A stretch of 64,000 nt of DNA from Pseudomonas sp. KBW05 (lineage in GTDB: Bacteria > Pseudomonadota > Gammaproteobacteria > Pseudomonadales > Pseudomonadaceae). The notes under the pieces were generated by a model. That model ran no database searches, was not told the DNA's origin, and was given only the letters and a program-made list of their open reading frames with translations. How positions within the stretch are numbered: the first letter of the stretch is position 1; each line of letters opens with the position of its first letter. The stretch covers positions 62,001 through 126,000 of the forward strand of contig NZ_QAJM01000027.1 in NCBI RefSeq assembly GCF_003852405.1, given 5' to 3'. Position numbers and translations under genes: made by a program. This document shows positions 29,031 through 38,143 of the stretch, in pieces.

Positions 29031-29396
29031 ATGTCTAAACTCGCTGAATTCCGCCAGCTCGAAAAACACCTCGCAGAGCAGCTCCAAGCGCTCGAAGCCC
29101 TCAAAGGTGATGCTGGCCTGAAGCAGGAAATCGAATTTGAAACCAAGCTTCGCGCCTTGCTTGCCAAGTACGGCTACAGCTTGAAAGACATCATAAATCT
29201 GCTTGATCCACAGGCAGCTCGTCGTGCGCCAGCTGCCCAGCCGCAATCGGTGACCCGCAAGCCTCGCCAGTTGAAGGTCTATAAAAATCCTCACACCGGC
29301 GAAGTCGTAGAAACCAAGGGTGGGAATCACAAGACGTTGAAAGATTGGAAAGCAGAACACGGCTCGTCGACTGTCGAGTCCTGGCTGACAAAATAA
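29031..29396 (+). CDS. MvaT/MvaU-family xenogeneic silencer
   Basis: H-NS-like DNA-binding protein of Pseudomonas that coats AT-rich acquired DNA and silences it. The 121-aa protein has an N-terminal coiled coil (FRQLEKHLAEQLQALEALKG) for oligomerisation and the conserved C-terminal KNPHTGEVVETKGGNHKTL DNA-binding motif. It is not one of the usual core copies by context, being carried on the accessory region, so it is an additional paralog that may heteromerise with host MvaT. The ATG at 29031 is chosen over an upstream frame extension. A terminator follows. Confidence 0.92.
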   Translation: MSKLAEFRQLEKHLAEQLQALEALKGDAGLKQEIEFETKLRALLAKYGYSLKDIINLLDPQAARRAPAAQPQSVTRKPRQLKVYKNPHTGEVVETKGGNHKTLKDWKAEHGSSTVESWLTK

Positions 29397-29412
29397 TTTC
29401 GGTTTGAGTACA

Positions 29413-29437
29413 AAAGGGCCTATTAGGGCCCTTTTTT
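29413..29437 (+). terminator. Terminator after the mvaT-like gene
   Basis: AAAGGGCC (29413-29420) and GGCCCTTT (29427-29434) form an eight-base stem with a six-base loop, followed by more T residues. It lies 17 bases after the stop codon. Confidence 0.88.
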
Positions 29438-29626
29438 ATTGCTTTTTAGTCAACTTGAGGGTGACTCCATAGCTCTGTTCAGGTTATAGGAGCGGTGCCT
29501 CCTTCCCGACTCTTTGCCAAGATATGTGAACTTTAGACACCCGCAAATTTCAATTGCTTGAAAGTACAGCCACCCAGCTACTAGCTGGGAATGCGCTGTT
29601 GAATCCTCAAGCCAGGAAGTTTAAAC

Positions 29627-30943
29627 GTGAAGACCTCGCCGCCGAAGAATTCGCTGCGCCGCGCCGTTACCGGCCCGATGCTTTTTCTATTCATTCTCGG
29701 CGATGTTCTCGGGGCGGGCGTTTATGCGCTCGCCGGGACAATTGCAGGTGAGGTAGGTGGCGCAATATGGGTGCCTCTGCTCATCGCTCTGTTTTTCGCG
29801 ATGCTTACTGCAGGTTCCTACGCAGAGTTGGTGACAAAATATCCCCACGCGGGCGCCGCATCGGTTTTCGCAGAGAAGGCGTTCCGATCTCCGCTCATTT
29901 CTTTTCTCGTTGGCTTTTGCATGCTATCGGCAGCTGTCACGAGCGCGGCGGGGTTATCGCTAGCGTTCGCGGGTGACTACCTAACGGCGTTCATCCATGT
30001 ACCGCCTCACATCGCAGCCTTACTTTTCCTTCTGGTTATCGCGCTACTAAACGCGAGGGGAATTAAAGAGTCATTGGGAGCCAACCTGGTGATGACAGTG
30101 ATTGAGCTGACAGGTCTTCTTTTGGTCGTTGTTGCTGCTGCTTGGTATTTCCGTACTGGCGAAGCGGATTTGGGTCGCAGCCTGGAGTTCAAGCCGGGGA
30201 TCAGCCCGGTGTTAGCCGTTTTGGGCGCAGCATTGATCGCCTTCTATTCTTTTGTAGGATTTGAAACATCCGCCAATCTCGCGGAAGAAATTCGAGACGT
30301 CCGAAAAGTTTATCCGCGCGCATTATTTGCCGCATTGCTAACCGCCGGGGTCGTCTACATGGCTGTAGGCGTCGCGGCATCTTCCGTACTGCCCATGGAA
30401 AAACTCGTGGCAACCTCGGCTCCTCTTCTTGAGGTGGTTCGGGCGTCAGGTTTAAACATTCCGCCTCGCGTCTTCGCCTTCATTGCACTGATCGCGGTAG
30501 CCAACGGTGCGCTGTTAACCATGATAATGGCGAGTCGTCTTACTTATGGCATGGCCTGTCTAGGACTTTTGCCGACCACTTTGAGCAAGGTGCTGCCTCG
30601 GCGACGCACCCCTTGGATCGCGGTCATTGCAACCACTCTCGTAGCAATCGCACTCACGCTTACGGGAACGCTAGCTACATTGGCCGAAACCGTCGTCTTG
30701 CTCCTGCTGTTTGTATTTCTCAGCACTAATTTGTCGGTGTTAATCCTGCGCCGTGACGAGGTTGCGGAAAATCATTTTCGGGTGCCGACGTGGGTACCCG
30801 TTTTTGCTATCGTCTCGTGCCTGGTACTGCTTAGTCAGCAAAGTCTGGAGACATGGATGCGGGGAGGGGCCATGATCTTGATAGGCAGTCTGCTGTTCGC
30901 GTGTTCAAGGGGCGCGCTACCCGCACCAGCGGAGCCCAGCTAA
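29627..30943 (+). CDS. APC-family amino-acid permease
   Basis: Inner-membrane transporter of 438 aa with about twelve hydrophobic segments. The first segment contains the typical LGDVLGAGVYALAG motif of the APC superfamily, and AFYSFVGFETSANLAEE is the conserved helix-6 region. The amino acid carried cannot be told. The chosen start is GTG at 29627. It stands alone between the silencer gene and the convergent DUF421 gene. Confidence 0.88.
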   Translation: MKTSPPKNSLRRAVTGPMLFLFILGDVLGAGVYALAGTIAGEVGGAIWVPLLIALFFAMLTAGSYAELVTKYPHAGAASVFAEKAFRSPLISFLVGFCMLSAAVTSAAGLSLAFAGDYLTAFIHVPPHIAALLFLLVIALLNARGIKESLGANLVMTVIELTGLLLVVVAAAWYFRTGEADLGRSLEFKPGISPVLAVLGAALIAFYSFVGFETSANLAEEIRDVRKVYPRALFAALLTAGVVYMAVGVAASSVLPMEKLVATSAPLLEVVRASGLNIPPRVFAFIALIAVANGALLTMIMASRLTYGMACLGLLPTTLSKVLPRRRTPWIAVIATTLVAIALTLTGTLATLAETVVLLLLFVFLSTNLSVLILRRDEVAENHFRVPTWVPVFAIVSCLVLLSQQSLETWMRGGAMILIGSLLFACSRGALPAPAEPS

Positions 30944-31058
30944 CCCATTAAGTGCATTCGAGCCAATTGAAAAAGCGCCGGCGATTGTCATCAAATTATT
31001 GGCTAAAACTACTGAGGGGGCGAGTGCGTTAGGCAACTCGCGCTTCTCATGTGAAAGC

Positions 31059-31751
31059 TTACCTGGAGCGACGAGTGCTCAATGGCGTTGACCAGATATT
31101 ATGATCACATCGTAAGCAGCGCGCTTCCTGCTCCTTATCGATAGATTGCGCGAAACCGCACTTCACGCAGCAGTAGAGTGCTGAAGCGGGAGCTTGCTGA
31201 AATTCAGGTCGATGCTCTTCAGGAAGGACTGATAGCCCAGGGCAGAGATCTTTCTCGTCATGAAAATAAAGACTGAGGTCTCCATCAGTTTCTACTAACC
31301 CTAATCTCACTTGTCCTAGATGCTCAACGCCTTGCTGCCTTAGCTCCATCAATAATTCGCTATTTGACATGTTGAGCGTTTCAAATGCTTTCATCTCGAA
31401 CATTCCGTTGCTTATCACGGTAACCGGCAACCCATCGATCCAAGCTTCAAATTTCTTGCTCTTTGTCATAGCCAGAACAATCATGCGGTAAAGTAGCAAA
31501 AGAGTCAGGAAGACTACTACGACCGGCAGTAGTGGCACATCATGATAGAACGATACGTCTCCCGCAGCTGAACCCAGCGTTAGAATTACAACGAGCTCAA
31601 ATAGCGAGAGTTGTCGTATCCCTCGCCGGCCACTTGATTTTAAAAAAAGAAAGACCGCTAAAAAAGCAAATGTAGCCCGAAAGCCTACCTCTAACAAAAA
31701 TGAGAGGGGGAATTCATCTATCAACATCCGCTGTATATCAAAAGGTGTCAT
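31059..31751 (-). CDS. DUF421 (YetF-type) membrane protein with C-terminal zinc ribbon
   Basis: A 230-aa protein with three membrane segments in the first 90 residues, including FELVVILTLGSAAGD, the hallmark of the DUF421 family, followed by the cytoplasmic DUF421 domain (VTVISNGMFE, NMSNSELLMELRQQGV). At the C-terminus two CxxC pairs (CVKC and CLRC) form a probable zinc ribbon, not usual in the family. ATG at 31751 with AGAGGTAA upstream is the start. The role is unknown; relatives affect spore or envelope properties. Confidence 0.88.
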   Translation of the reverse strand: MTPFDIQRMLIDEFPLSFLLEVGFRATFAFLAVFLFLKSSGRRGIRQLSLFELVVILTLGSAAGDVSFYHDVPLLPVVVVFLTLLLLYRMIVLAMTKSKKFEAWIDGLPVTVISNGMFEMKAFETLNMSNSELLMELRQQGVEHLGQVRLGLVETDGDLSLYFHDEKDLCPGLSVLPEEHRPEFQQAPASALYCCVKCGFAQSIDKEQEARCLRCDHNIWSTPLSTRRSR

Positions 31752-31892
31752 GATTACCTCTGTGTTATTTTTGTAATGCCTAGGGGTGAGTGATCCTGCA
31801 GAAATTAAATGCTTGTTAAATTTAACTGGCACCCTTACAAATCTTTTCTGGTCTAAAATCAGGCTAACCAACTAATCCTGGTTTGAACACAA

Positions 31893-31917
31893 AAGGGTTT
31901 ACGAATTCCCCCTTTTT
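31893..31917 (-). terminator. Possible terminator after the DUF2256 gene
   Basis: Read on the minus strand, AAAAGGG pairs with CCCTTTT around a 10-12 base loop and the right arm ends in T residues. It lies just downstream of the short DUF2256 gene. Confidence 0.5.
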
Positions 31918-31920
31918 CGT

Positions 31921-32061
31921 TCAGGTTGTTGGTGACTTGCTGCGTCTGCAGCGCTCTGAGCAGTAGCGCACGTCGTCCCAGCAACGAGCCCATTTCTTTC
32001 GCCATGTGAAAGGAAGCCCACAGGTAGCACACGTTTTGACTGGAAGCTCTGACTTTTTCAA
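31921..32061 (-). CDS. DUF2256 small zinc-finger protein
   Basis: A 46-aa protein starting at TTG (32061) with AAGGA upstream. It carries [14 protein letters not shown] and RYCSERCRR, two Cys pairs in the C-x2-C...C-x3-C spacing that define DUF2256. The family is widespread in proteobacteria and often lies beside photolyase genes, but none is seen here. The function is unknown; a zinc-binding nucleic-acid role is a guess. Confidence 0.85.
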   Translation of the reverse strand: MKKSELPVKTCATCGLPFTWRKKWARCWDDVRYCSERCRRSKSPTT

Positions 32062-32228
32062 TAGGCGTCCTTGATATTAAGTTCGTATGCCCATACCTGG
32101 TCGAACCGTAAAACGGTGCGCAGCTTAAGCGCAGATCAACAGTCCTGAAACTCGAGACAATAGCTGTCTTTCCATAAACTTAATTTGAGCGTCTTACATA
32201 AGTCCTCCAAGACAAGAGGAGAGAGGTC

Positions 32229-32711
32229 GTGTCTAAGCTTCATCCAGAAAATCGTGAGAATAACTCGACATTCAAAAATTTTAAAATCCAATGGGCTTTG
32301 ATGAGCGCCTATGAACGCTTCGAGCAACTGGTGGTGCTGACGCTGAGCCTGATCATAGCGCTGGTGATCGTTATCGCTGTGTTGCAACTCTGCAGGAATG
32401 TAGTGCCCCTCCTGATAGGAGGAGCTATTGATCCGCTGGATCATAACGCATTCCAAGCGCTATTCGGCTCCATTTTCACAGTATTGATTGCCTTGGAATT
32501 CAAGCATTCGATAGTGCGGCCCGCCCTCAGGCGAAACAGCGTCGTGCAGGTGAGAACGGTATTGATGATTGCATTGCTGGCTCTAAGCCGAAAATTTGTC
32601 ATCCTGGATTCAGCCGTTACTCCGGCTTCAACCATCGCGGCGCTAGGTTTCGCGACATTGGTGCTGGGCCTGCTTTGCTGGCTTTTGCGGCACCGCGACC
32701 TGTCTGAGTAG
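32229..32711 (+). CDS. PsiE-like phosphate-starvation-type membrane protein
   Basis: A 160-aa protein with four membrane segments: about residues 33-53, 65-85, 105-120 and 130-150. The pattern FEQLVVLTLSLIIALVIVIAV and EFKHSIVRP resembles PsiE, a phosphate-starvation-inducible inner-membrane protein of unknown activity. The start is GTG preceded by GAGGAGAGAGG. It is followed after 245 bases by the hsp20 gene on the same strand. Confidence 0.82.
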   Translation: MSKLHPENRENNSTFKNFKIQWALMSAYERFEQLVVLTLSLIIALVIVIAVLQLCRNVVPLLIGGAIDPLDHNAFQALFGSIFTVLIALEFKHSIVRPALRRNSVVQVRTVLMIALLALSRKFVILDSAVTPASTIAALGFATLVLGLLCWLLRHRDLSE

Positions 32712-32859
32712 CAATTTACTGTACCTGAGCCGCTGACGAATTCGCTCGCTGCAGGCGCGTTCTGCCGTTAGAAAATCGGTTCAGACCTGTGCCTGCCTGA
32801 AGCGGTGTGCGCAAGGCTTAACCCGAGAATAGGTGTTGGAAAAATTTTTTCGGAATGCC

Positions 32860-32888
32860 CTTGAAAATATTTTGGGCGTACCTATTTT
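32860..32888 (+). promoter_or_regulatory. Possible sigma-32 (heat-shock) promoter of hsp20
   Basis: CTTGAAA (32860-32866) matches the -35 element of sigma-32 promoters exactly. CCTATTTT (32881-32888) after 14 bases is a partial match to the -10 element. It lies 68 bases before the hsp20 start, the right place. No RNA thermometer was identified. Confidence 0.55.
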
Positions 32889-32956
32889 CGGTTTTACGCG
32901 ATGCCGCAAACGGGTCGCGTCTTAAATCACTTGGAGAAAACTCAGGAGATTTTACT

Positions 32957-33415
32957 ATGGCTACTACTCTTTCTTTGGCCCCTCTGTTTCGTCAGTCTGT
33001 GGGTTTTGATCGCTTCAACGACCTGTTTGAATCGGCGCTTCGTAGCGAGGCTGGTAATACCTATCCACCTCATAACGTCGAGAAACACGGTGATGATCAA
33101 TACCGCATCGTGATTGCAGTGGCGGGTCTTACTGAGGAGGACATAGACATTCAGGTTGAAAATGGCGTACTGAACGTTTCTGGTGGAAAACGTGAAAGCG
33201 ACGAGAAGGTGACTTACCTTCACCAAGGCATCGCGCAACGGGCCTTCCGCTTGTCCTTCCGGCTGGCTGACCATATCGAAGTGCAAGGTGCATCGCTCAC
33301 TCATGGTCTATTGGCAATCGAGCTGCTTCGAGTGATTCCCGAAGAAGCCAAGCCAAAACGTATCCAGATCGGTACGGCCAGCAAGCCAAACCAGCGTCAG
33401 GTAAGCCTGCAATAA
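32957..33415 (+). CDS. Hsp20 small heat-shock protein (IbpA type)
   Basis: ATP-independent holdase chaperone of 152 aa that binds unfolding proteins. The N-terminal region (LAPLFRQSVGFDRFNDLFES) is of the IbpA/B class and the alpha-crystallin core follows (DQYRIVIAVAGLTEEDI, GVLNVSGGKRE). The ATG at 32957 has AGGAG nine bases upstream; the longer upstream frame is rejected. A sigma-32-like promoter precedes it and a strong terminator follows. Confidence 0.93.
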   Translation: MATTLSLAPLFRQSVGFDRFNDLFESALRSEAGNTYPPHNVEKHGDDQYRIVIAVAGLTEEDIDIQVENGVLNVSGGKRESDEKVTYLHQGIAQRAFRLSFRLADHIEVQGASLTHGLLAIELLRVIPEEAKPKRIQIGTASKPNQRQVSLQ

Positions 33416-33423
33416 TTTTGTTC

Positions 33424-33449
33424 AAGGCGCTCTCCGGAGCGCCTTTTTT
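33424..33449 (+). terminator. Terminator after hsp20
   Basis: AAGGCGCTC and GAGCGCCTT form a nine-base perfect stem with a TCCG tetraloop, followed by a T run. It lies eight bases after the hsp20 stop. Confidence 0.92.
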
Positions 33450-33515
33450 CATCTACTTTAATCAACCTCAGAGGCGAGCAAGTGTTGGGGTTCAGCACCC
33501 CAAGTAATTCGAGCG

Positions 33516-33740
33516 CTAGCCTTTGGTTTTCTTCGGGTCGGCGCTCCGAGGATACGTGCGCTCTTCCTGGATCGTACCGTCTTCCTTATGGATCTTCAGC
33601 GATGCTGTTTTTCCATCAAGAAACTCAGTAGCAAGCTTTATGATCTCGACCTTTGTAGTGGCCGTTTTCGACGCTCGTTCTGCGCCTTGCTTCTTTAATG
33701 CCCAACCATTTTCAGTGGGCGTGATGTGGTAGTTATCCAT
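33516..33740 (-). CDS. DUF2188 small protein
   Basis: A 74-aa protein with the DUF2188 pattern: HITPTENGWALKKQGAERAS, where the Trp and the residues around it are conserved, and a second beta unit IHKEDGTIQEERTYP. Related proteins are small and of unknown role. It lies 22 bases downstream of the XthA-LigD gene on the same strand and is probably co-transcribed with it. Upstream AGGAG is inside the intergenic gap. Confidence 0.85.
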   Translation of the reverse strand: MDNYHITPTENGWALKKQGAERASKTATTKVEIIKLATEFLDGKTASLKIHKEDGTIQEERTYPRSADPKKTKG

Positions 33741-33762
33741 CTCATTTCTCCTGCAGTTGGTG

Positions 33763-36700
33763 CTACTTAAGCCCGATGCGTTTGCGCATTTGGGCTGTGA
33801 TGGTTTGCTTTGTTTTAGGCATATCAGCCCATGGATCGACGTCCAGCTCGCCTAGACGTTGATGGAGGTTTTGTATGTTCCAGACGTTAGCGCCTTTGAT
33901 CTCTTTTAGCTCATCTCGGAAGATCGGCACTGACACTGGCAGTCCATCACGAGTACGTGCCGAATAGGCGCAGATCGTGGTCGCGCCCAAGCCGTTGCGC
34001 AGATAGTCGATGAAGATCCGTCCCACGCGATTTTTGGGGCCAGAAACTGCAGAGAACCGATCTGGAAGCAGATTGGCGATATGTTTAACAATCGAGTGGC
34101 TAAAGCTTTTCACCGTGTCCCAGTCTGCTTTCGGCGTCAAAGGGACGACAATGTGGATGCCCTTACCACCGCTTGTTTTCAGGAAAGATTTAAGGCCTAG
34201 TTCATCCAGTACCGTCAATGTCAGCTGGGTCGCCTCCACCATGCTTTTCCATGGCAGTGCAGGATCGGGGTCAAGGTCTAGGATAAATCGATCAGGGCGA
34301 TGTAGATCCTTGGATACGGCGTTCCAGGTATGCAGCTCAATCGTGCTCATCTGAACCGCGCCTATCAGTGCCTCAATGTTGTTGATCAACATCACAGGGT
34401 GACCCGTCTCTTCTTTGCCGATGATTTCGATCCCAGGGATTGCCAGACGCTCTGCATTTTTCTGAAAGAATAGCTCTCCGCCGATTCCGTCTGGAGCGCG
34501 CACCAGCGCGACAGGGCGATTTAGTAACTGCGGCAGAAGCCAGTCAGAGATGCCAATGTAGTAATCCGCTAAGTCACGTTTGGTCGAGCCGCTACTCGGG
34601 TCAATCACGCGCTGGGGATGCGTGAGTCGGATCTTTGTTGACCCATCGTCGCCGGCTTTACGTTTGGCTTTCACTTCAGTCGATTGGTTTTCTTCTGACT
34701 TTCTCTCGACTTCTGGGGCAGGGGCCGGGCGCTCTTCGATGATCGACTTTGCAGGTTTATCATTGCGCAGGCCCTGGAATACTGCGTGTCTTACGGAGCC
34801 ATCCTTTGTGATTTCTGCAAAGGCGACCTCTGCCAGAAGCGACGGCTTCAGCCAATGCACGTCTTTTGCTTCGAATCCGGTGGGAGGGTTTACGACAGCA
34901 GGCTTCTTGGCTTCAAGGGGGGTTAACTGTTCGTAGATCGTATTCAGTGTCACCTGGTTGAATCCAGTACCGACTTTGCCAGCGTATTTGAGCTCGCCGC
35001 TGTCTACGTCGTGCAGACCCAATAGCAGAGCCCCGAACTTACTGCGCGAACCCTTTGGCTCGGTATAGCCGACGACTACAAACTCCTGTCGACGTTTACA
35101 TTTGAGCTTGATCCAGTCGCCGCTGCGACGTGATACGTAGGGACTGCCAACGCGTTTGCCGATGAGGCCTTCCATCTGCATTTGGCAGGCGCTGTTCAAC
35201 AGTGCCTCCGGCGTTTCGGCGAAGTCTTCCGAATACCTAAGTACCTCATCCTCACTGCGCTCCAGAACCTTGGTTAAGGCTTCGCGGCGTTGCTCTACCG
35301 GCACCTCGCGTAAATCCATGCCGTTGAGAAAAGGCATGTCGAAGAGGTAGAAAATGATGTTGCCGCTGCGGCCTAGCTCAAAGGCATTTTGGAGAGCCTG
35401 AAAATCAGGAACGCCTTGCTCATTGGCAACAACCATCTCGCCATCCAGCCAGCCCGATTCCAATGCGAGACCAGCAATCGCTTCCGCCTGGCGGGGGAGC
35501 TTATGAGTCCAATCATGGCCATTGCGAGTGAACAACTGCACTTTACCTTGATCCACCCTAGCCATGATGCGGTAGCCGTCGAACTTGATCTCATATCGCC
35601 AATCACCATCCGGGGCGGAATCCACAAGCGTGGCCAGTTCAGGTTTCAGACTATCGGGCAGGTCTGATGGGTGGGCATTGTCTAGCTGTGTGGTTCTCGG
35701 CTTAGCGGGCGGAGCAGGGGCCTTCTCGCCAGTTTTTGGTTGGGCCGATTTCCCGGAGCGCTTCTTCTGCACGATAGTGCGCTCGCTGAGTACGCTGTGT
35801 GATTCTGCTTTCACGATATCGTAATCGCTTTCTGGTCGAGCGAATTCATCCTGATGTTTGATCAGAAACCACTGCTCCTGTTTGCCAGGGATATGCGTCT
35901 TGACCAGGTTCCATATGCCGCCAAGCTTCTCGCCCTGCAACTCAAATTTCAGTCGACCTTTAGCGTAGGCCTGAGCTGGATCAAATAAGGGTTTCCAGAT
36001 ACCGCGATCCCATACAATGACGTCGCCAGCGCCGTAATGGCCTTGCGGTATCGTGCCTTCAAACGTTGCGTAGTCGAGAGGGTGGTCTTCGACGTGTACA
36101 GCCAGGCGTTTGGATTTGGGATCGAGCGAAGGGCCCTTGGGCACTGCCCAACTTTTCAGGTTGCCGTCAAGCTCAAGGCGAAAATCGTAATGCAGCCGAG
36201 TCGCGTCATGTTTTTGTATGCAAAACTGCAGCGCAGCCGGTTCAACGGTTTTGTTCTTTGCTGGTTTACGCTTTGTCGCGGCGCCCGATGGCTCTGAGGT
36301 TGCATCGAAATCACGCTTACGATTGTATTCATCAAGGGTGTTACTGGTTTGCGTTGCTGCTTGCGCGTCGCTTGTTTTTTCCTTTGGCTTCCTTTTTGAC
36401 CTGGTTTTTCGCGATGAGATCTCAATCCATGTCGGGGCGTGATCGCTGGCATGCTCTTCGCCCCGAACCCATGCATCCACGCCGGCGTTCTTCAAGTGGG
36501 GAACAAGCACGGGGTTCAGCAGAAGGTGATCGATGCGCAAACCGGAATTTTTTTGCCAGTGCTGGCGGAAATAATCCCAGAACGTGTAAACCCGCTCCTC
36601 CGGATAAAGGTGTCTCACAGAGTCGATCCAACCTTGGCTCAACAGCCTTTGGAAACATTCACGGCTTTCCGGCTGAAGGAGGGCGTCTTTGAGCCATGAG

Positions 36701-37191
36701 CGGGTGTTGTAGATATCAAAGTCGGTGGGCACGACATTGTAGTCACCTGCGAGAACAACGGGATGTTCGCTGGCTTGTAGTGTTTCTGCATGCGCAATCA
36801 GATGCTCAAACCACCTGAGCTTGTAATCAAATTTTGGCCCCGGTTGCGGATTTCCATTTGGAAGATACAGGCACCCGACGATAACACCATGGACAGCAGC
36901 TTCTAGGTATCGAGACTGCGTATCGTCTTCAGCCCCGGGCAGGCCTTTGTGAATCAGAAGGGGTTCGGAATCGCGCGCAAGAATGGCCACTCCGTTCCAT
37001 GCGGCTTGGCCATGGTGGAGCGAACCATAGCCAGCCGCCTCAAGATCTCCCGCCGGGAAAGCTTTGTCCTGAGCCTTCAGTTCCTGCAGACATACAATGT
37101 CCGGTCGCTCCTTCTCAAGCCATTGCAGAAGGTTAGGCAAGCGCGCTCCTATGCCGTTGACGTTGAATGTGGCGATCTTGAGGTTCTGCAT
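33763..37191 (-). CDS. Exonuclease III-DNA ligase D fusion protein
   Basis: One open frame of 1142 aa joining two repair enzymes. Residues 1-260 are an exonuclease III/AP endonuclease, with Asn12, Glu37, Asp150/Asn152 and Asp250-His251 in place. After a Lys-rich linker (261-285) follows a complete LigD: its N-terminal signature EYNRKRDFDATSEPSG (288-303), the 3'-phosphoesterase with HDATRLHYDFRLELDG, the ligase core with Lys536 in EIKFDG, and the primase-polymerase with DLDPDP (972-977). Ordinary LigD is about 840 aa and has no such N-terminus. It should cut abasic sites, clean 3' ends, fill and seal. No ku gene is in the window. Confidence 0.93.
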   Translation of the reverse strand: MQNLKIATFNVNGIGARLPNLLQWLEKERPDIVCLQELKAQDKAFPAGDLEAAGYGSLHHGQAAWNGVAILARDSEPLLIHKGLPGAEDDTQSRYLEAAVHGVIVGCLYLPNGNPQPGPKFDYKLRWFEHLIAHAETLQASEHPVVLAGDYNVVPTDFDIYNTRSWLKDALLQPESRECFQRLLSQGWIDSVRHLYPEERVYTFWDYFRQHWQKNSGLRIDHLLLNPVLVPHLKNAGVDAWVRGEEHASDHAPTWIEISSRKTRSKRKPKEKTSDAQAATQTSNTLDEYNRKRDFDATSEPSGAATKRKPAKNKTVEPAALQFCIQKHDATRLHYDFRLELDGNLKSWAVPKGPSLDPKSKRLAVHVEDHPLDYATFEGTIPQGHYGAGDVIVWDRGIWKPLFDPAQAYAKGRLKFELQGEKLGGIWNLVKTHIPGKQEQWFLIKHQDEFARPESDYDIVKAESHSVLSERTIVQKKRSGKSAQPKTGEKAPAPPAKPRTTQLDNAHPSDLPDSLKPELATLVDSAPDGDWRYEIKFDGYRIMARVDQGKVQLFTRNGHDWTHKLPRQAEAIAGLALESGWLDGEMVVANEQGVPDFQALQNAFELGRSGNIIFYLFDMPFLNGMDLREVPVEQRREALTKVLERSEDEVLRYSEDFAETPEALLNSACQMQMEGLIGKRVGSPYVSRRSGDWIKLKCKRRQEFVVVGYTEPKGSRSKFGALLLGLHDVDSGELKYAGKVGTGFNQVTLNTIYEQLTPLEAKKPAVVNPPTGFEAKDVHWLKPSLLAEVAFAEITKDGSVRHAVFQGLRNDKPAKSIIEERPAPAPEVERKSEENQSTEVKAKRKAGDDGSTKIRLTHPQRVIDPSSGSTKRDLADYYIGISDWLLPQLLNRPVALVRAPDGIGGELFFQKNAERLAIPGIEIIGKEETGHPVMLINNIEALIGAVQMSTIELHTWNAVSKDLHRPDRFILDLDPDPALPWKSMVEATQLTLTVLDELGLKSFLKTSGGKGIHIVVPLTPKADWDTVKSFSHSIVKHIANLLPDRFSAVSGPKNRVGRIFIDYLRNGLGATTICAYSARTRDGLPVSVPIFRDELKEIKGANVWNIQNLHQRLGELDVDPWADMPKTKQTITAQMRKRIGLK

Positions 37192-37428
37192 TGCCTCGAT
37201 CCTTCAATGTGCCTGGAACCTTCTCATCCGATCAATTGAGAGAGGGATGCGTTCTAAATTCATTCTGAAAGCACTGCAGTAGGATGCGGTTGTACAAAAG
37301 TATCGCTGCAGCTCAGTATAAATTCTTGATGTCGTTCTTTTGGAACTAGCGGGGTGATTGAACGTTCAAGAAATTTAGCCGTAAACAATTGATGGGAAGT
37401 GTCGAAAATACTAGCCGGAGGCGTACCC

Positions 37429-38061
37429 ATGACCCTGAACCAGCTCATTTTGTTTCTTCCCTCTGCCTTGATCGTCGCCTCGTCGCCTGGGGCGAACAAT
37501 CTCCTAGCATTCGCCAATGGAAGCATGGAAGGGTTGAGGCCCGCTATCCTCGCCTTGGCAGGTCGGTGTGTAGCGTTCGTGTTCCTCGTCGCAGTAGTAA
37601 TTGGCGGGTTAGGTGCGGTGCTTGAAGCATCCGAAATTGCTTTCCAGATCATCAAGTGGGCAGGAGTTGCCTATCTCGCCTTTCTCGGTGTGAAAATGAT
37701 GAGGGGTGGCGGAAAATCCGAAGGTGTGGGCTTAGGAGCATTCGTCCACGCCGATACCTATAGCTTGGTGCGCCGTGAATTCGTCACGGCAATGATGAAT
37801 CCGAAAGCGATACTTCTCTTCACGGCGTTCGTTCCACAGTTTGTAGTGGCCGATTCGAGTTTCTCGATAACCAACCAACTGCTTTTTCTCAGTGCGATCT
37901 ACATATCCATTGAGCTCATGGCGGCCACCGGTTGGGCGCTTGCGGGCAGCATTATCCGCTCCCTTCACTCCTCGAGCAGGCAACTCGCGATCTTCAATCG
38001 CATAACGGGTGCCACCCTGCTGGGAGCGGCAGTTATGTTAGCAACCGCCAGACGTACTTAG
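37429..38061 (+). CDS. LysE-family amino-acid exporter
   Basis: Inner-membrane exporter of 210 aa with about six membrane segments. The N-terminal PSALIVASSPGANNLLAFANGS is the family signature. Substrates in the LysE/RhtB family are amino acids such as lysine or threonine; the substrate here is unknown. The ATG at 37429 with CGGAGG upstream is preferred to an in-frame start at 37399. It is divergent from the XthA-LigD gene. Confidence 0.88.
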   Translation: MTLNQLILFLPSALIVASSPGANNLLAFANGSMEGLRPAILALAGRCVAFVFLVAVVIGGLGAVLEASEIAFQIIKWAGVAYLAFLGVKMMRGGGKSEGVGLGAFVHADTYSLVRREFVTAMMNPKAILLFTAFVPQFVVADSSFSITNQLLFLSAIYISIELMAATGWALAGSIIRSLHSSSRQLAIFNRITGATLLGAAVMLATARRT

Positions 38062-38143
38062 CGCTGGTCTTCCAATAGCTGGCCGGAGTGGCTTATTCGT
38101 TTGGGTTCCCTCTTTCGCCTTAACGACAAAAGAGGGCATGCCC

